The notes under the pieces: model-generated
Told to the model about the DNA's origin: nothing
Seen by the model: only the letters and a program-made list of their open reading frames with translations
Database searches by the model: none
In this document: positions 12,890-23,521 of the stretch, in pieces
Position numbering within the stretch: the stretch's first letter is position 1
Layout of the letters: every line of letters starts with the position of its first letter
Made by a program: the position numbers and the translations under genes
Origin: Helopsaltes ochotensis
Lineage: Eukaryota > Chordata > Aves > Passeriformes > Locustellidae
NCBI GenBank assembly: GCA_013400155.1
Contig: VXBM01000002.1
Span: forward strand, 2,090,409-2,154,408
DNA length: 64,000 bases
Reading direction: 5' to 3'

Positions 12890-15094
12890 GGAAGTGGAAG
12901 GGGACCCACTTATTACAGTTTAGTGTAAAAAAACTAATGATGTTTGCAAGAAAAACAGTAGCTCCCACACTGGACACATTTTAAATTAAAAGAACTATGT
13001 GTCAAATTGCTACAGCAAGAACATGATTAAAAATGGACACTGTGTTTTAACCATTGAAATGTGAAGTATGCACAGAAATTCTCTTTCTTGTTTTTTTGGA
13101 AGCAACTGTTCAAATAAACACCTTTTCCCAAGGTTATCTGCTACCAACCATAAAAAAGCTGGTAGAATATTTGCACACTTTCCCTTGTTCTTTCTTTCAC
13201 TACTTTGTTGTCAAAATAGCATAAAGTTTTAGTGCTGCTACAGGCTCCCAGTGCTTTACAGTTTTGAGTCAATATCTATCAAAAATCTGACTGCCTCATG
13301 CATTTATATAGCCAAGAGCATCACTTGGCAGTCTCTAGGTTTAAACCAGAAAAAATTACTACATTTTATTCTTCACTCTCAGCCAAAGCTCAGTGCTGAG
13401 CAAGTCGCTTTGGTTACAAGCAAAAATAATTTTTCAGACAGGTGCTGCTTTATAATTAAGCTGGACTGGATTTCACAAATTCTCATTTTCCTTTACTCTG
13501 TGGCAGCCAAAGAGTAACCACTCATCTTTAAAAGCCCACCTGACCTAGTGAATTCATGTCAGTTTTTTTGAGCAGGTCACATTCTGGCTATTTAATTCTG
13601 CATCCATAGCTTACTCTCCCATTCTAGGGCAATAGCAACCATTTCCAAGACAAGTTAACCCTGAACTGTAAGAAAACAGGAAGCATTCTTTCCACAAAAC
13701 AAATTTAAAAATGGCTTTTCCTAACAGTAGGAAATCTTTTTCAAAGAGAGCCTACTACTGCTGGAAATAGAGTTTGTGGTGATCTTGCAAAACCCAATTA
13801 GCCCATACTAGGAGGAGCATGCTGAATGCTTCTCAGAGAAACAGTAAGATGCTACTTTTTCTCTTACATGTTATTTTAACTAAGTAGGCTTTCAGAGATA
13901 TTTGAAATACCTTCTGCAGTCTGACACCACCTGACTGAATTAGAACAAGCAGTAGCTTTTCCAGTGGGTTGCTGAGACCAGCAGCAGTAGCTAAGTCACA
14001 AATTGTAGGTAAAAAGCTGCAAGAGCAGTGCAGGCTGGAACTTACAAAACTTCAAAGTTCTGAAGATATAATAAAGTGAACAGTCCTTAAGAAAAAAACA
14101 ACAGGGCATACCTTAGACTTGTTCCAAAGCAGTACCTTCAGCTCCAGTGACATTTTCTTCCACTGGCATGTTTCTTCTATTTTTTTCTTAGTCAGAAGGT
14201 CCATCTCTTCCAATGCCTAGGCAAATTTGAAGCAACAGCTAGCTTTGTTCTAAGGGAGACAAAACAAGCTTACTGTACTTCCCAGGACAACACACTTTTA
14301 ATTCAGTTTCAATATTCTCTTGTGGGTAAAAATAGATCCATTAAACAAATGGAAATGTTGTCTCTTTTTTTTTTAATTTATCACGGACTGGCTGGATATG
14401 CCAGGTACAGCAGCTTGGCGTAGTTCCCTCAGTTCAGTGGTATTTTATGATTTACTCTCAACCACCAGATTCACAGTTCTGTTTTCCAGAGTAAGGAAGG
14501 GTATCTTCCCAAAGGTCCACAACAACACAATTCCAAATTGGTTGTTTCTCCTTGGCAAACCTTGTTCTTTCTTTCAGCCTCACACCACAGGGACAGGTGA
14601 CAATACAAAAGCCAGTTGGCAACTTGAATTGGGAAGTAGGAACTGTCTGCATGTGTTCACTGTTGCAAAGTCTGGGCAACACAGACAACAGCAGCTACCT
14701 CCCTTTCATGAGGGCTGACTCTTGCCCATATGCCTTAATATAAAACAAAAATAATTTAAAATGAAGACAGTTCCCTATTCCAAAAGGTTAATATACCACT
14801 GCTATCTACTGCTATTTTGGTCATTTGACTTAAAATTCAGGAGCTGGAATCATAGATACTAGGACTGAAGCAGTTATAATCCACACAATTGCACAGGATC
14901 ATTCACTAATGACTGGAGGGATTTTTTTAAAAAAATATGAATAGCAAGAAAACCAAATTGGAATGCTGGAAAACCTATTAATTGCATTTATTTATCACAA
15001 AAATTCACAAAGCTATGGTTCCTTGATAAAATGTTCGGATTGCAGCTTATCTGCCACTCTGGAGAAAGATTGCCTATGTTCCAAAGAGCCGTTT

Positions 15095-15511
15095 GTGCTG
15101 CCTTTGGCTGGGATAGTGCTCATTTCCTCCACAGTAGCTGGTATGGGAATATGCTTTGGATTTGTGCTGGAAACAGTATGGATGATACAGGGAGGTTTCC
15201 ATCACTGCTAAGCAGTACTTAAGCAGAGCCAAGGCCTTTTCTGCTCCTCAGATGACCCTGCCAGCGAGAAGGCTGAGGGGGGCACAAGAAGCTGGCAGAG
15301 GACACAGCCTGGGGATGGCTGAACACTTCCCTGCCTGTGAAAAGGGGGGAATGAATTCCTTGCTCTGCGTGTGCCTGTGGCTTTTGCTTTACCTATTGAA
15401 CTGTCTTTATCTCAGCCTTTGACTCTTCTGACTCCTCCCCCACGGCAGCGCCAGGGACTGAGCCAGGGCTGTGCAGGGCTCTGGTGCTGGCTGGGGTTAA
15501 TCCTGACACAG
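15095..15511 (+). mobile_element. Decayed avian ERVL-type solo LTR
   Basis: The start resembles the common avian ERVL LTR: a TTGGCTGGGATAG segment, then CACAGTAGCTGGTATGGG, then GATTTGTGCTGGAAACAGTATGG, then AAGGCCTTTTCTGC. The end carries the matching downstream block (GAACTGTCTTTATCTCAGCC, then GGCTGGGGTTAATCCTGACACA). Compared with the family as I remember it, the middle is shortened, including the stretch where the promoter normally lies. No internal gag or pol region flanks it, so it is a solo LTR or remnant. A clean target-site duplication is not visible. Boundaries are approximate. The identification rests on recall of the family consensus. Confidence 0.75.
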
Positions 15512-16199
15512 TCGTTCTGGCACAAACTGAACTCACAGTTTTACAGCTGCTGGACATAAATTACATTGAAAGCTGACAATATGATTTTCTTCACTATTAC
15601 TGGAATGCTTCTTTGATTCATTTGCGTGCATATGTCCTAATAATTCCAATTTCAGTACAGGTGCATTACATTAATTTCATATTACACGCACTTTAAATAT
15701 GTACTTTCCTATGCCTTACCCAAAATTATACAATGAATAAGTAGGAATGAAGTATGAAAGTTATTTTAATATTAGAGCAAATTTACTTCTGGTTCCTGGT
15801 CTACCCTATTAGATTTCTTCGCCTTTGAAAGTTGGAGCCTTCTTCAAATATTTCCTTCAATATATCCCAAGTGAAAATGAGTGACAGAGAATAAACAAAA
15901 CAGCCTAGAGTAAGAAAGGAAACACAACAGAAATTATCTACAGTGCCCAAAGCTGTGCCAGACATTTATATGCATTCATTTCCTTTCCACTCAATAATTG
16001 TTTCAACTCAATACTAAAATCTCTGCTTTGGATCCCAAGATCGGACTTTAAATCTCAAGCATTTCAACTGTAAAAGTCACTTGGCTGAAGACAACACAGT
16101 GGCAACACAACATTCAAGCATTAACAGTCTTTATATTTCAGAGAAAGAAACTATGGAGCACTTCTCTTCAACTTTCTGAAGACTTGGTATGAAGGAATG
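15512..16199. other. Intergenic spacer, nothing recognised
   Basis: AT-rich sequence between the LTR and the CR1 fragment. No exon, RNA gene or repeat family was recognised. Confidence 0.5.
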
Positions 16200-16415
16200 A
16201 GGACAATGGAGCCAGGCGCTTCTCAGGGGTGTGCAGTGACATGACTGCAAGGAGGCAAAGGGCACCAACTGAACAACAAGCAGGGAATTCCATTCTTTGG
16301 ATAACACTGAAAACTTGACACAGATCTGGGCTATTTGCTGTAGGTGACACTGCTATGAGGAGAGAGGTTAAAGTAGATGGTCTCCCTGGGCGCCTTCCAA
16401 GCTTACCTAGTCTGT
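16200..16415 (+). mobile_element. CR1 LINE 3'-end fragment
   Basis: The segment follows the non-coding 3' region of avian CR1 elements in order: GGAGCCAGGCGCTTCTCAGG, GTGCAGTGACATGACTGCAAGG, GGGCACCAACTGAA and GGGAATTCCATT, then the terminal block with GGTTAAAGTAGATGGTCTCC and CGCCTTCCAA. It is severely 5'-truncated and diverged, with no ORF2 remaining, as is typical of CR1 copies in bird genomes. It is one of the clearest signs that the host is a bird. Confidence 0.85.
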
Positions 16416-17337
16416 CAGGAGCTTCACACTTTTCTGTGGACAGGTGTTATACTACATTCACTCAGTTTATATACCTCAAAAAATCCCCACCAAAGCCAAC
16501 CAGATTGAAGTCAGCAGCTAATTCTTAATCAATGATCAGGTCAGCCTAGCTACATCAGAAAACAGGACAGGAGGCCAGCACAGCTTTTTCTATACTTTTT
16601 CCTCATTGGAACTTGCATCAGTGGAGAATCAAATCAAGTTTTTGGGTTCATTTAAGAGCAATTCTTTGAATTTTACCTCATCAATAAAATCTCTGTAATA
16701 GCTTCCATTTCCTTTTAAGACTGTGGCTAGCAATAACTACGTAAAATCGTTTGCATAAGAATATTCTGAACCAACAAATTAAAGCTTAACATGGAAATAG
16801 GGTATGGAGACAGGCATTAAAGATGAGCATTTGCACTCAACAACTGCTCAGTGCACGCCTGCACGCAACACTTGCAACTTTGGTTACAGCCTCTGTATTT
16901 ACCTCAGAGGTCCACTCTTTGCAGGCATCACAGAAAGCAGGGGCCCTGAAATCAGCATCATCTGGTGATGTGGAATCCTTCTCAGGCTTGAGGGCTTGGA
17001 CAAATCACCACAGGGAAGCATTGCAGCTGCCACAGGGCTCCTAATTTTATACTGAAGTTTTATTTTAAACGTAAAGAACAGCTGAGGGAAGAGCAAGGCA
17101 TTTATTATTGTATCATTTTATAATTTCATAGCTTAATACCTCAAGTTCTGCTTTAAAAACCAAAACAAACCAAAAATCCAACCAACCAAACCCAAGAAAC
17201 CCTCCCCGCCGGATTAAATACTTAAAATCTGTGTCCCCAGAGAAGGACACAGGTGCTGGTTCCCCTCACGCGGTACCCATGAGCCCGGGCCATCCCTGGT
17301 CCACCGATCTGCTCCCGAACGAGGGGACATCGTGCGG
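16416..17337. other. Intergenic spacer before the minisatellite
   Basis: Mostly unannotated sequence. An A/C-rich low-complexity stretch of CCAAA-like words lies at 17,154-17,203. GC content rises sharply after about 17,210. No gene was recognised. Confidence 0.5.
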
Positions 17338-17600
17338 ATACTGCGAGGACGCCGCGGGGACGCCGTGGGGCACGGCGGGGACGCCGCGGGGACGCCGTGG
17401 GGCTCGGCGGGGACACCGCGGGGACGCCGTGGGGCACGGCGGGGACGCCGCGGGGACGCCGTGGGGCACGGCGGGGACACCGCGGGGACGCCGTGGGGCA
17501 CGGCGGGGACACGGCGGGGACGCCGTGGGGCACGGCGGGGACACCGTGGGGCTCGGCGGGGACACCGCGGGGACGCCGTGGGGCACGGCGGGGACCCCGG
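17338..17600. repeat. GC-rich 32-bp minisatellite with dense G-runs on the plus strand
   Basis: The word CGTGGGG recurs at 17,364, 17,396, 17,428, 17,460, 17,492, 17,524, 17,545 and 17,577. The spacing is exactly 32 bp except for one 21-bp step. Each 32-bp unit is built of three related sub-units of about 10-11 bp (CGTGGGGCAC; GGCGGGGACGC; CGCGGGGACGC), with CAC/CTC and ACGC/ACAC variants that mark unequal exchange. GGGG runs recur every 10-11 bp with 6-7-base loops, so the plus strand is a continuous G-quadruplex candidate. Long open frames run through the array on both strands, but they arise because the unit lacks stops. The array lies just beyond the inferred 3' end of THSD4. Confidence 0.95.
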
Positions 17601-17720
17601 CCAGGCCCGGACGGTCCCGTCCCCTCAGAGCCCGGCGGGGGGGAGGGCGCCCCCTGGCGGCGCCCGCGGAAGTGCCGCTCCTCAGGAAGGGCCCGGGCGC
17701 CGGCAGCTGCCAAGAGAAGG
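17601..17720. promoter_or_regulatory. Small GC-rich island next to the minisatellite
   Basis: Unique GC-rich, CpG-rich sequence abuts the repeat array. It contains the CTCF-like site at 17,645-17,663 and an ETS-like GCGGAAGTGCC at 17,667. It could be a boundary element or a weak promoter. No exon with a start codon or splice site was recognised on either side. Confidence 0.4.
17645..17663 (-). promoter_or_regulatory. Candidate CTCF binding site, minus orientation
   Basis: The plus strand reads GCGCCCCCTGGCGGC at 17,647-17,661. Its complement, GCCGCCAGGGGGCGC, matches the vertebrate CTCF core (CC[A/G]CCAGGGGGCGC) at essentially every strong position. It lies about 45 bp beyond the G-rich minisatellite and between two convergent gene ends, a usual setting for an insulator or loop anchor. 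Binding itself cannot be seen from sequence. Confidence 0.6.
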
Positions 17721-17800
17721 GACACGAAATTGCCACGAAACTCAAGAGCAAATCAACCAAAGAAACCCCAAGCCCGTCACATAAATTCATCTCGAGTTAC

Positions 17801-17806
17801 TTTATT
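17801..17806 (-). terminator. THSD4: Candidate distal poly(A) signal of THSD4
   Basis: TTTATT on the plus strand is AATAAA on the minus strand. It is followed downstream on the minus strand by the change from AT-rich UTR-like sequence to the GC-rich block. Other AATAAA signals exist upstream in the inferred UTR, for example near 19,680 and 22,130, so shorter mRNA forms are possible. No transcript data are available to choose between them. Confidence 0.4.
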
Positions 17807-19154
17807 TTTCACAATAATAAAAAATAAATTAGTCATAAACAAAAATAGTTAACATTTTTTCATCAAAGAGAAAATGTATACAATGTGAAAATGATGCTGT
17901 ACAGTTCTGGTTCAGGTACATTGCCACGGATATATACTCCTGAACGAGTCAGAAAGCAATTTGCCTATACTCTCCCCCTTTAATTCACTCAAGGAACTGG
18001 CTAATCAGAAAGTTTAGAAAATTGTATTATGGATTTACAGTATGACATATATACAAAAATATATATGTAATACCTGTGCTATAAAATTCCCTAAAAATAT
18101 GGGTTAGTATAATGAAAAAGCTGGACAAAATTTGAATGGCATATGTAAATAAATACATATTAGGTCCCTTTTAATAAAAAAATCTGCCTATTCTAAATAT
18201 TTGAAATATTTTGGTGCAGTGGCTTGTTCCATAGACACAGCTCAGAATTACATATTTCCCATAGACATCTTGTATTTACAAATAACAACAAAATAAGTTA
18301 TAATAAAGTATATCCTTCTGCCAAAATCAATTATGAGGGTCAAGTAGACAATTTTATACATATTAAAAAAAAAAGTTAGGGTTCCTTTTGCCTCCCGTCC
18401 TTCCTGATCCTCTCTGTAGATCCTGAGTGACTACAATGGGACTTCACAAGCTCGTATGTACCCAACCCCTGCCAAGGCCACTGGTCCCAAGAGACCCAAA
18501 CACAGCATGGAAATACAGGTCAGGACAAGCAGCAATGACTGTGGCTGAAAGGTCAATGATTCATCGGAATTAAGCTCCCCTCCTCTCCAGGTCTGATGGT
18601 ACTTATCTGTATCCAATTACAGTACATGGGGACATAGAAAACTGGGGACTCTCACTCCTCTGAACTTCTGGTTATTAAAAACTGAGAAGCAAACAACCAA
18701 TTTCAGGTCTGCTATGAATTCTCTTACGTGGAATTTTCTTCCTTCTCCCCGGTCTAAATTTTGCCCACAGTGAAACATTATAACGATTACAAGTTTGCTT
18801 TAAAATATATTGAAAATGTTTAGTGGATGATTTTTCATTTCTGATGTAGAAATAATTATTTTACTCTGTTTTCTAAACAATGCCTAATTTAATCTCCCAC
18901 AAACATTCTGTACGTTTAGAAATAAATGAAGTTTACTTTTGAGTTCAAAATTTCATGGTTTTTGTTCCAATTACAGGCATGCACGTGAATTATCTGCCGA
19001 ATACACAGAACTGCTCCTAAGAAGTCAGAGACACCAAGTCTCAAGAAAACAAGGTAAACACACGGCTTTTCCTTTGTGAGGACCGTAATTCTTTCTGTGC
19101 AATAGGTGTTACATATGAGAATAAAGGGCCACTACAGACTTCAATAGCTGTGCA

Positions 19155-19194
19155 ACTGAATTAATTCCTGTCACTGCACAGGAATTAATTCAGT
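19155..19194. repeat. Perfect inverted repeat, 17-bp arms with a 6-nt loop
   Basis: The left arm ACTGAATTAATTCCTGT (19,155-19,171) and right arm ACAGGAATTAATTCAGT (19,178-19,194) are exact reverse complements around the loop CACTGC. The next bases outward (A and A) do not pair. If the THSD4 3'UTR spans this point, the transcript would carry a stable stem-loop. It is too short for a typical microRNA precursor unless imperfect pairing extends it, and no repeat family with these ends was recognised. Confidence 0.9.
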
Positions 19195-19667
19195 ATGTCC
19201 TTTACTACTACGCATTTAAAACTAGCCAACATGGACAGACACAACTATCCAGAGGCTGGCAAAAATACAGCTCTCTTAACAACTCGGCTTATTTCTAACA
19301 CAGATTCTTATAAATCAAAGGCCAGCTCCGGATTTTCAGTAATTCTGGCAAAATTGAATATTGTCATCCAAAGGACAAAGGGATGAAAGTGAGATAAGAA
19401 GGAGGAGAAGCCTTGGTGTTGGTATGAAAGGGAGATAGGTCAGGATGAGGATGGGGAAAAGCAAAGCCCTAAAAGGCACATTTTACTACTTACAGTGGTA
19501 CAGGTTATAATGAGAGGAGGCAAAGCCTCCTATACAAGCCGTGTATGAGCCATAGGTTGTCTGAGCACCTCCCTTCTTCCTCCCTCAGTGCTGACCACTG
19601 GCACTTTCTAGGACTACAGACTATATGACTGATACAAGACTGCACCATATTGCCATAAAACTGGGAT

Positions 19668-20421
19668 CTAAGCAATAACATTTAACACTGCTTTATTCAT
19701 ACACCAAGTTCTCCATTTGCTGAAGAACTGGGAGGAAGCAGGGAAAGTTTCTGTGTATAAGGAGGAAGACAGGAGTTCCCAGTGCAGGGATTCCGAGGTG
19801 GTCCTGCACTGAGCCAATGGCCATCCAGGGCTCCAAGGCCTGCAGCACACCCACGTGTCCTGTGCTGCACTCCCCAGCACTGCTCTGCCTCCTGACAGAG
19901 CACAGCCCTGGGGGCTGAAGATCACAGACACCAAAGCAAACACTGTCTCATTGCTGGCCAAGTCAGACACATTCACAGGGTCACTCCAACAGTAGCAACC
20001 CTCATGCTTCCACACCACCTTCTGGGAGAGGAAGGGAGGACTCCATGAATTTGGAGTCTCAAATTTGGTGTGCAGGTGATGTACACAAGGAGTTTTACCT
20101 ACATATGCTTGAAGATGACATTGCACAGGAGCTAGCAAACCCTGACAAGCCCTTGCAAGCTGATAAACAACTGCACCAGGAATCCTCCATGCTGAACAGA
20201 AAGTGCTTTGGGACACAGAGCCTGCTCTGGATGAAGCTGATTTTGGTGAGATGCATATCTGTAAGACATGGAAGTTGTATGGAGATTTCACGCATAAGCA
20301 GCTGGATCCTTTCAATAAAGTATCTAACTTGCTCTGGTCTTCCTGGATTGCATAAGGCATCTTCAAGGCAAGGAAGCATTTTTTCCACTACTCTGCATGT
20401 TTTTGACTGATGTTAAAATGT
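19668..20421 (-). other. Stop-poor, GC-richer island of unknown origin
   Basis: Two minus-strand frames are open for unusual lengths. One runs without a stop for 232 codons from its first ATG (20,366-19,668). Another is open from about 20,421 to 20,095. The second begins just after an acceptor-like CATCAG ending at 20,408 and reaches a donor-like GTAAAA at 20,098, so it could be a 309-bp exon (20,099-20,407). Its first half reads protein-like (VVEKMLPCLEDALCNPGRPE). A very good acceptor (TCCTCCCTTCCTCTCCCAG, complement of 20,021-20,039) precedes KVVWKHEGCYCWSDP in the other frame, but the two pieces do not join in phase. It may be a decayed retrocopy or gene fragment, or chance. I recognise no family. 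Confidence 0.3.
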
Positions 20422-23400
20422 CAGAAAAAGAAATTAAAACATTAAAAATCATTACTCTGCATAATTGATATTTGCAATGGATAATGCACATAATTTCTTA
20501 CTTATACTCATTTCATATCTGCTCTAGGTCTACTACATTCATTAAGGCCACCTTTGATTTACAGAAAATAAAGTCAGATCCTCTGCAGGCATTATCTTAA
20601 GTTGCAGCACTGCTCCGTTAGAACAAACACTTGCTACAGGCACAATTTCAAAATCATGCTTTGTGAGATGGTGAATTCTTAGCACAGCACTCGTGCAGAC
20701 AATATTAGTATATCAAAGTGCTGATGAAAAGGGCTCATTAGTTCATCTTGCAGGAACAACTATTTTAATAATGCTGACACATGAGAAGAGATGATAAATG
20801 ATTAGGTTCAGCAACATTCTGGCACTTTCCTTACCATTAGATATTTAATTAGGGAAACCAATATTTTTTCGTCTGGTACATCTGAAAAATGTCTTTACTT
20901 AAAAAAGTCCAATTTGTATAACCACAGCTGACTACACTCAATTCACAAAGCTGTATAGATTAGATGTAATACAGGGTTATACTGCTATGTGTACGTATAT
21001 ATTCTTTGATAGCTGTCACAAACACTGTTTACATTAGTGGCAGCTTAACAGAGCCTACAAGATGATCGTCTTTGTAAATAAGCTAATGGCCATATAGTCA
21101 AGAGCAAAATAACAGATTCTATAAAACAGGAGGATCTCTCTATGTGCTGAGTCACTGATGGTTTCACAGCCAAAGCGTGTGTAAGAAGAATTTGTTCTGA
21201 CTGCAAACCAGATTCCCTCTGCATCTCATTTGGGGTTTTCAGGAAGTCCTTTTATGGACCAGGTATTTCCCTCTAGCTGACAGGAAACACTTCCTTGGGA
21301 CAAAAGAGATTACAGCAAAAATTATATAATGTATATTGAGATTAGCTGCACTGAGATTCACAGATGAAAATCTGTATTCAGAAGTACTGGATTCCAGAGC
21401 TATTTACACTGCACTTTATCCATATCATTCTTTGGTCAAGAATCTAAGGAACATAATATGATAACAAATCTGTAAGTTATCTTTGTGGATAAATCTTTGC
21501 AATAGAGGGGAACAGGAGGACTGTGAAAGATTCATGAACTTGAATTAGAAGTTTCCTAATTAGAGTTCGTGTTTCTAACAACTTTATGTCTATTATTTAC
21601 AGTGAAAAAGCCAAAGTCAAAGTGTACAGAAACAGTCAATGACATTTTTGGCTGACATACACCAATTTACAGTCACAAACAGTACCTCCAAATTTTAGGG
21701 GAAACAGTTCTTCATTTCATGTAGCCAAACAGTAGTAGTTCATCATGTCCAAAATATGTTTTTCAAGAGTGACCAAAGCAAAACATTCAAAAGTTAGTCT
21801 CAATGCAAGGCAGCTTTCAGACCACAGGAATTCCACCTTCCTGTGGCTCCCAGCACACCAACTGATGTGACTGGTTCCACACCCAGCAACCTTCGCCTCC
21901 CAGTGTTCCTCTCCACCAAAGCAGTGAGAAGAAAAGGATACACAATAAGGCTCAAACATGGCTCTGCATCAGTGGCAGGATACCTTAACCACACCTCTGG
22001 GAGGGACTGAACATAGATTATTACAGCTGTTTTACAACTCAGACATCAGGCACCTTAGGAACAGATGCATAGATGGGCACCACTATTTTACAAGCAATAT
22101 GCTGTAATAAACAGCTGAATAAGCAGAGGTGTTTATTTTTTTCCCCTGAACCTTATTTACACATTTGAAAGACCTCTCAAATAAAGGCTAGAGAACATGC
22201 AGATAATGCAAAATCTCATCTGCACTGCATAGTATACTATTTGCTTTTAGTAAGTCTCAAGGCTGAGTACAGTAATTGCAGAAATGAAAAATCACCACTT
22301 AAATTCAGCTCTAAGTCTGCAGCCATTCTTGAGTAATAGAAAAGGAGTGGTATGAATAGATCTGTGCAATGAAACATTGATTAAAAAAAGACAAGTATGT
22401 CTTACAAGTATGTAATAACTGATCAAAACCTGAAGAATGTCAATAGCTAAGATCCCCTTTTTACAGATACTCAGCTACTAGACTCATACTGCTGCCTGAT
22501 ACCAAGAGTAACAGACTGCTATAAGGCACACAGGCCTCTGTCCTTTGGTGGTTGTTTCAGAAACTGGTGATATATCCAGACTAGGTCTGAACAAAAGTAC
22601 TTTGGTTTGGCAGTTGTTAAACAATAGTGCAGAGACAAGAATTAGGCAAGATCCCAGTTCTGAAATAAGTCTCCTACAGAAAAGAGACCTCACCAATGGA
22701 AACAATCACTTTTTATACCAGCAAAGGCTCTTCACCTTTCTGGCTAACCTGTCTCACTGACAGCTGCAGCTGTAGAGACTTAAAGAGCCAGACAATAGTG
22801 TCACCCTGGTAGGGAACGTATTTTGAAATCCATACAAAATTTAAAAAGTGTATCTTCATGATTTTATGAATTAAATATAAAGGCACCTTCTGGCAGTCAA
22901 GTGTGTATAGATTTGCTGCCTAAAGACAGGACATCAGTTAAAAGTACAACTGAGAGAACTTAACAGTGACTCTGATTTATTATTAATGGACAGAAGTAGT
23001 TAAAATATATGTTAGAGTGCTAAGAAAATGATGATAAATGCTTTTCAAGGGTCTGGTTCTTTGGGAAGTCATTTTTCTCATGCATGTTTCATTGATTTAG
23101 TCCTCTAACTTAAGGCAGTCCAAAATACCAAGTAGAAGTAAGCACTCAGAAAATAATGGAGCAGCTGCATCCATACTGGTCAATTATCTCCAGTAACTGC
23201 CTGCAATTGATTTTAGTTTTCATTAATTTCACAATCTTAAGGCCAGTACGTTCCTTTAATAATTATCTGATGAGCAGGTGCAAATAATAGTATCATTAAA
23301 AATGAACACTTCAAAAAAAAATCATGATTTTACAACAAACATCCTAAAAGAGATAACTGCACAATAACTGTAACTGAAAGGGTGTGAGATTTAACCACAG

Positions 23401-23521
23401 TCTTGATGCACTCAGCAATATAAACCCCAACTCTAAGAAGCTCCAAGTGCTGCAGTCCAAGCAGCCCTGCTGGAGCGCCGTGTGAAGAGTGCCCCAGGTG
23501 CTGCGAGCAGAGCAGGATTTG

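Larger units (their letters stand above)
5884..15094 (+). other. Probable 3'UTR of the left gene grading into intergenic sequence
   Basis: No coding exon was recognised here on either strand. The left part should be the 3'UTR of the plus-strand gene. AATAAA signals lie at 6,457-6,462, 7,653-7,658, 8,305-8,310 and 9,735-9,740, and the sequence alone does not decide which is used. The rest is AT-rich intergenic DNA with homopolymer runs (T14 near 7,367, A13 near 7,688, A18 at 12,872-12,889) and a small direct repeat at 10,389-10,420. No nuclear-receptor exon was found, although NR2E3 might be expected here from mammalian gene order. Confidence 0.4.
17807..23521 (-). other. THSD4: Inferred THSD4 3'UTR
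   Basis: The sequence after the stop codon is AT-rich with no further coding exon of the gene. Several UTR-type motifs occur on the minus strand: Pumilio-type TGTANATA words (plus-strand TATTTACA at 18,273-18,280, 21,401-21,408, 21,594-21,601 and 22,154-22,161; TATATACA at 18,048-18,055), an AU-rich TATTTATTT at 18,145-18,156, and a perfect hairpin at 19,155-19,194. A UTR of about 5.7 kb agrees with the long 3'UTR I recall for mammalian THSD4. The exact end is uncertain, and the stop-poor island at 19.67-20.42 kb sits oddly inside it. Confidence 0.5.

Noticed and set aside
17214..17852. Six long overlapping open frames on both strands through the GC-rich array
   Set aside because: The 32-bp unit contains no stop codon in any frame, so openness is a by-product of the repeat. 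The frames are low-complexity Gly/Arg or Pro/Arg peptides without gene signals.
20045..20410. Plus-strand open frame of 121 codons opposite the stop-poor island
   Set aside because: It is antisense to the inferred THSD4 transcript, has no convincing start or splice pair, and partly mirrors the open minus frames.
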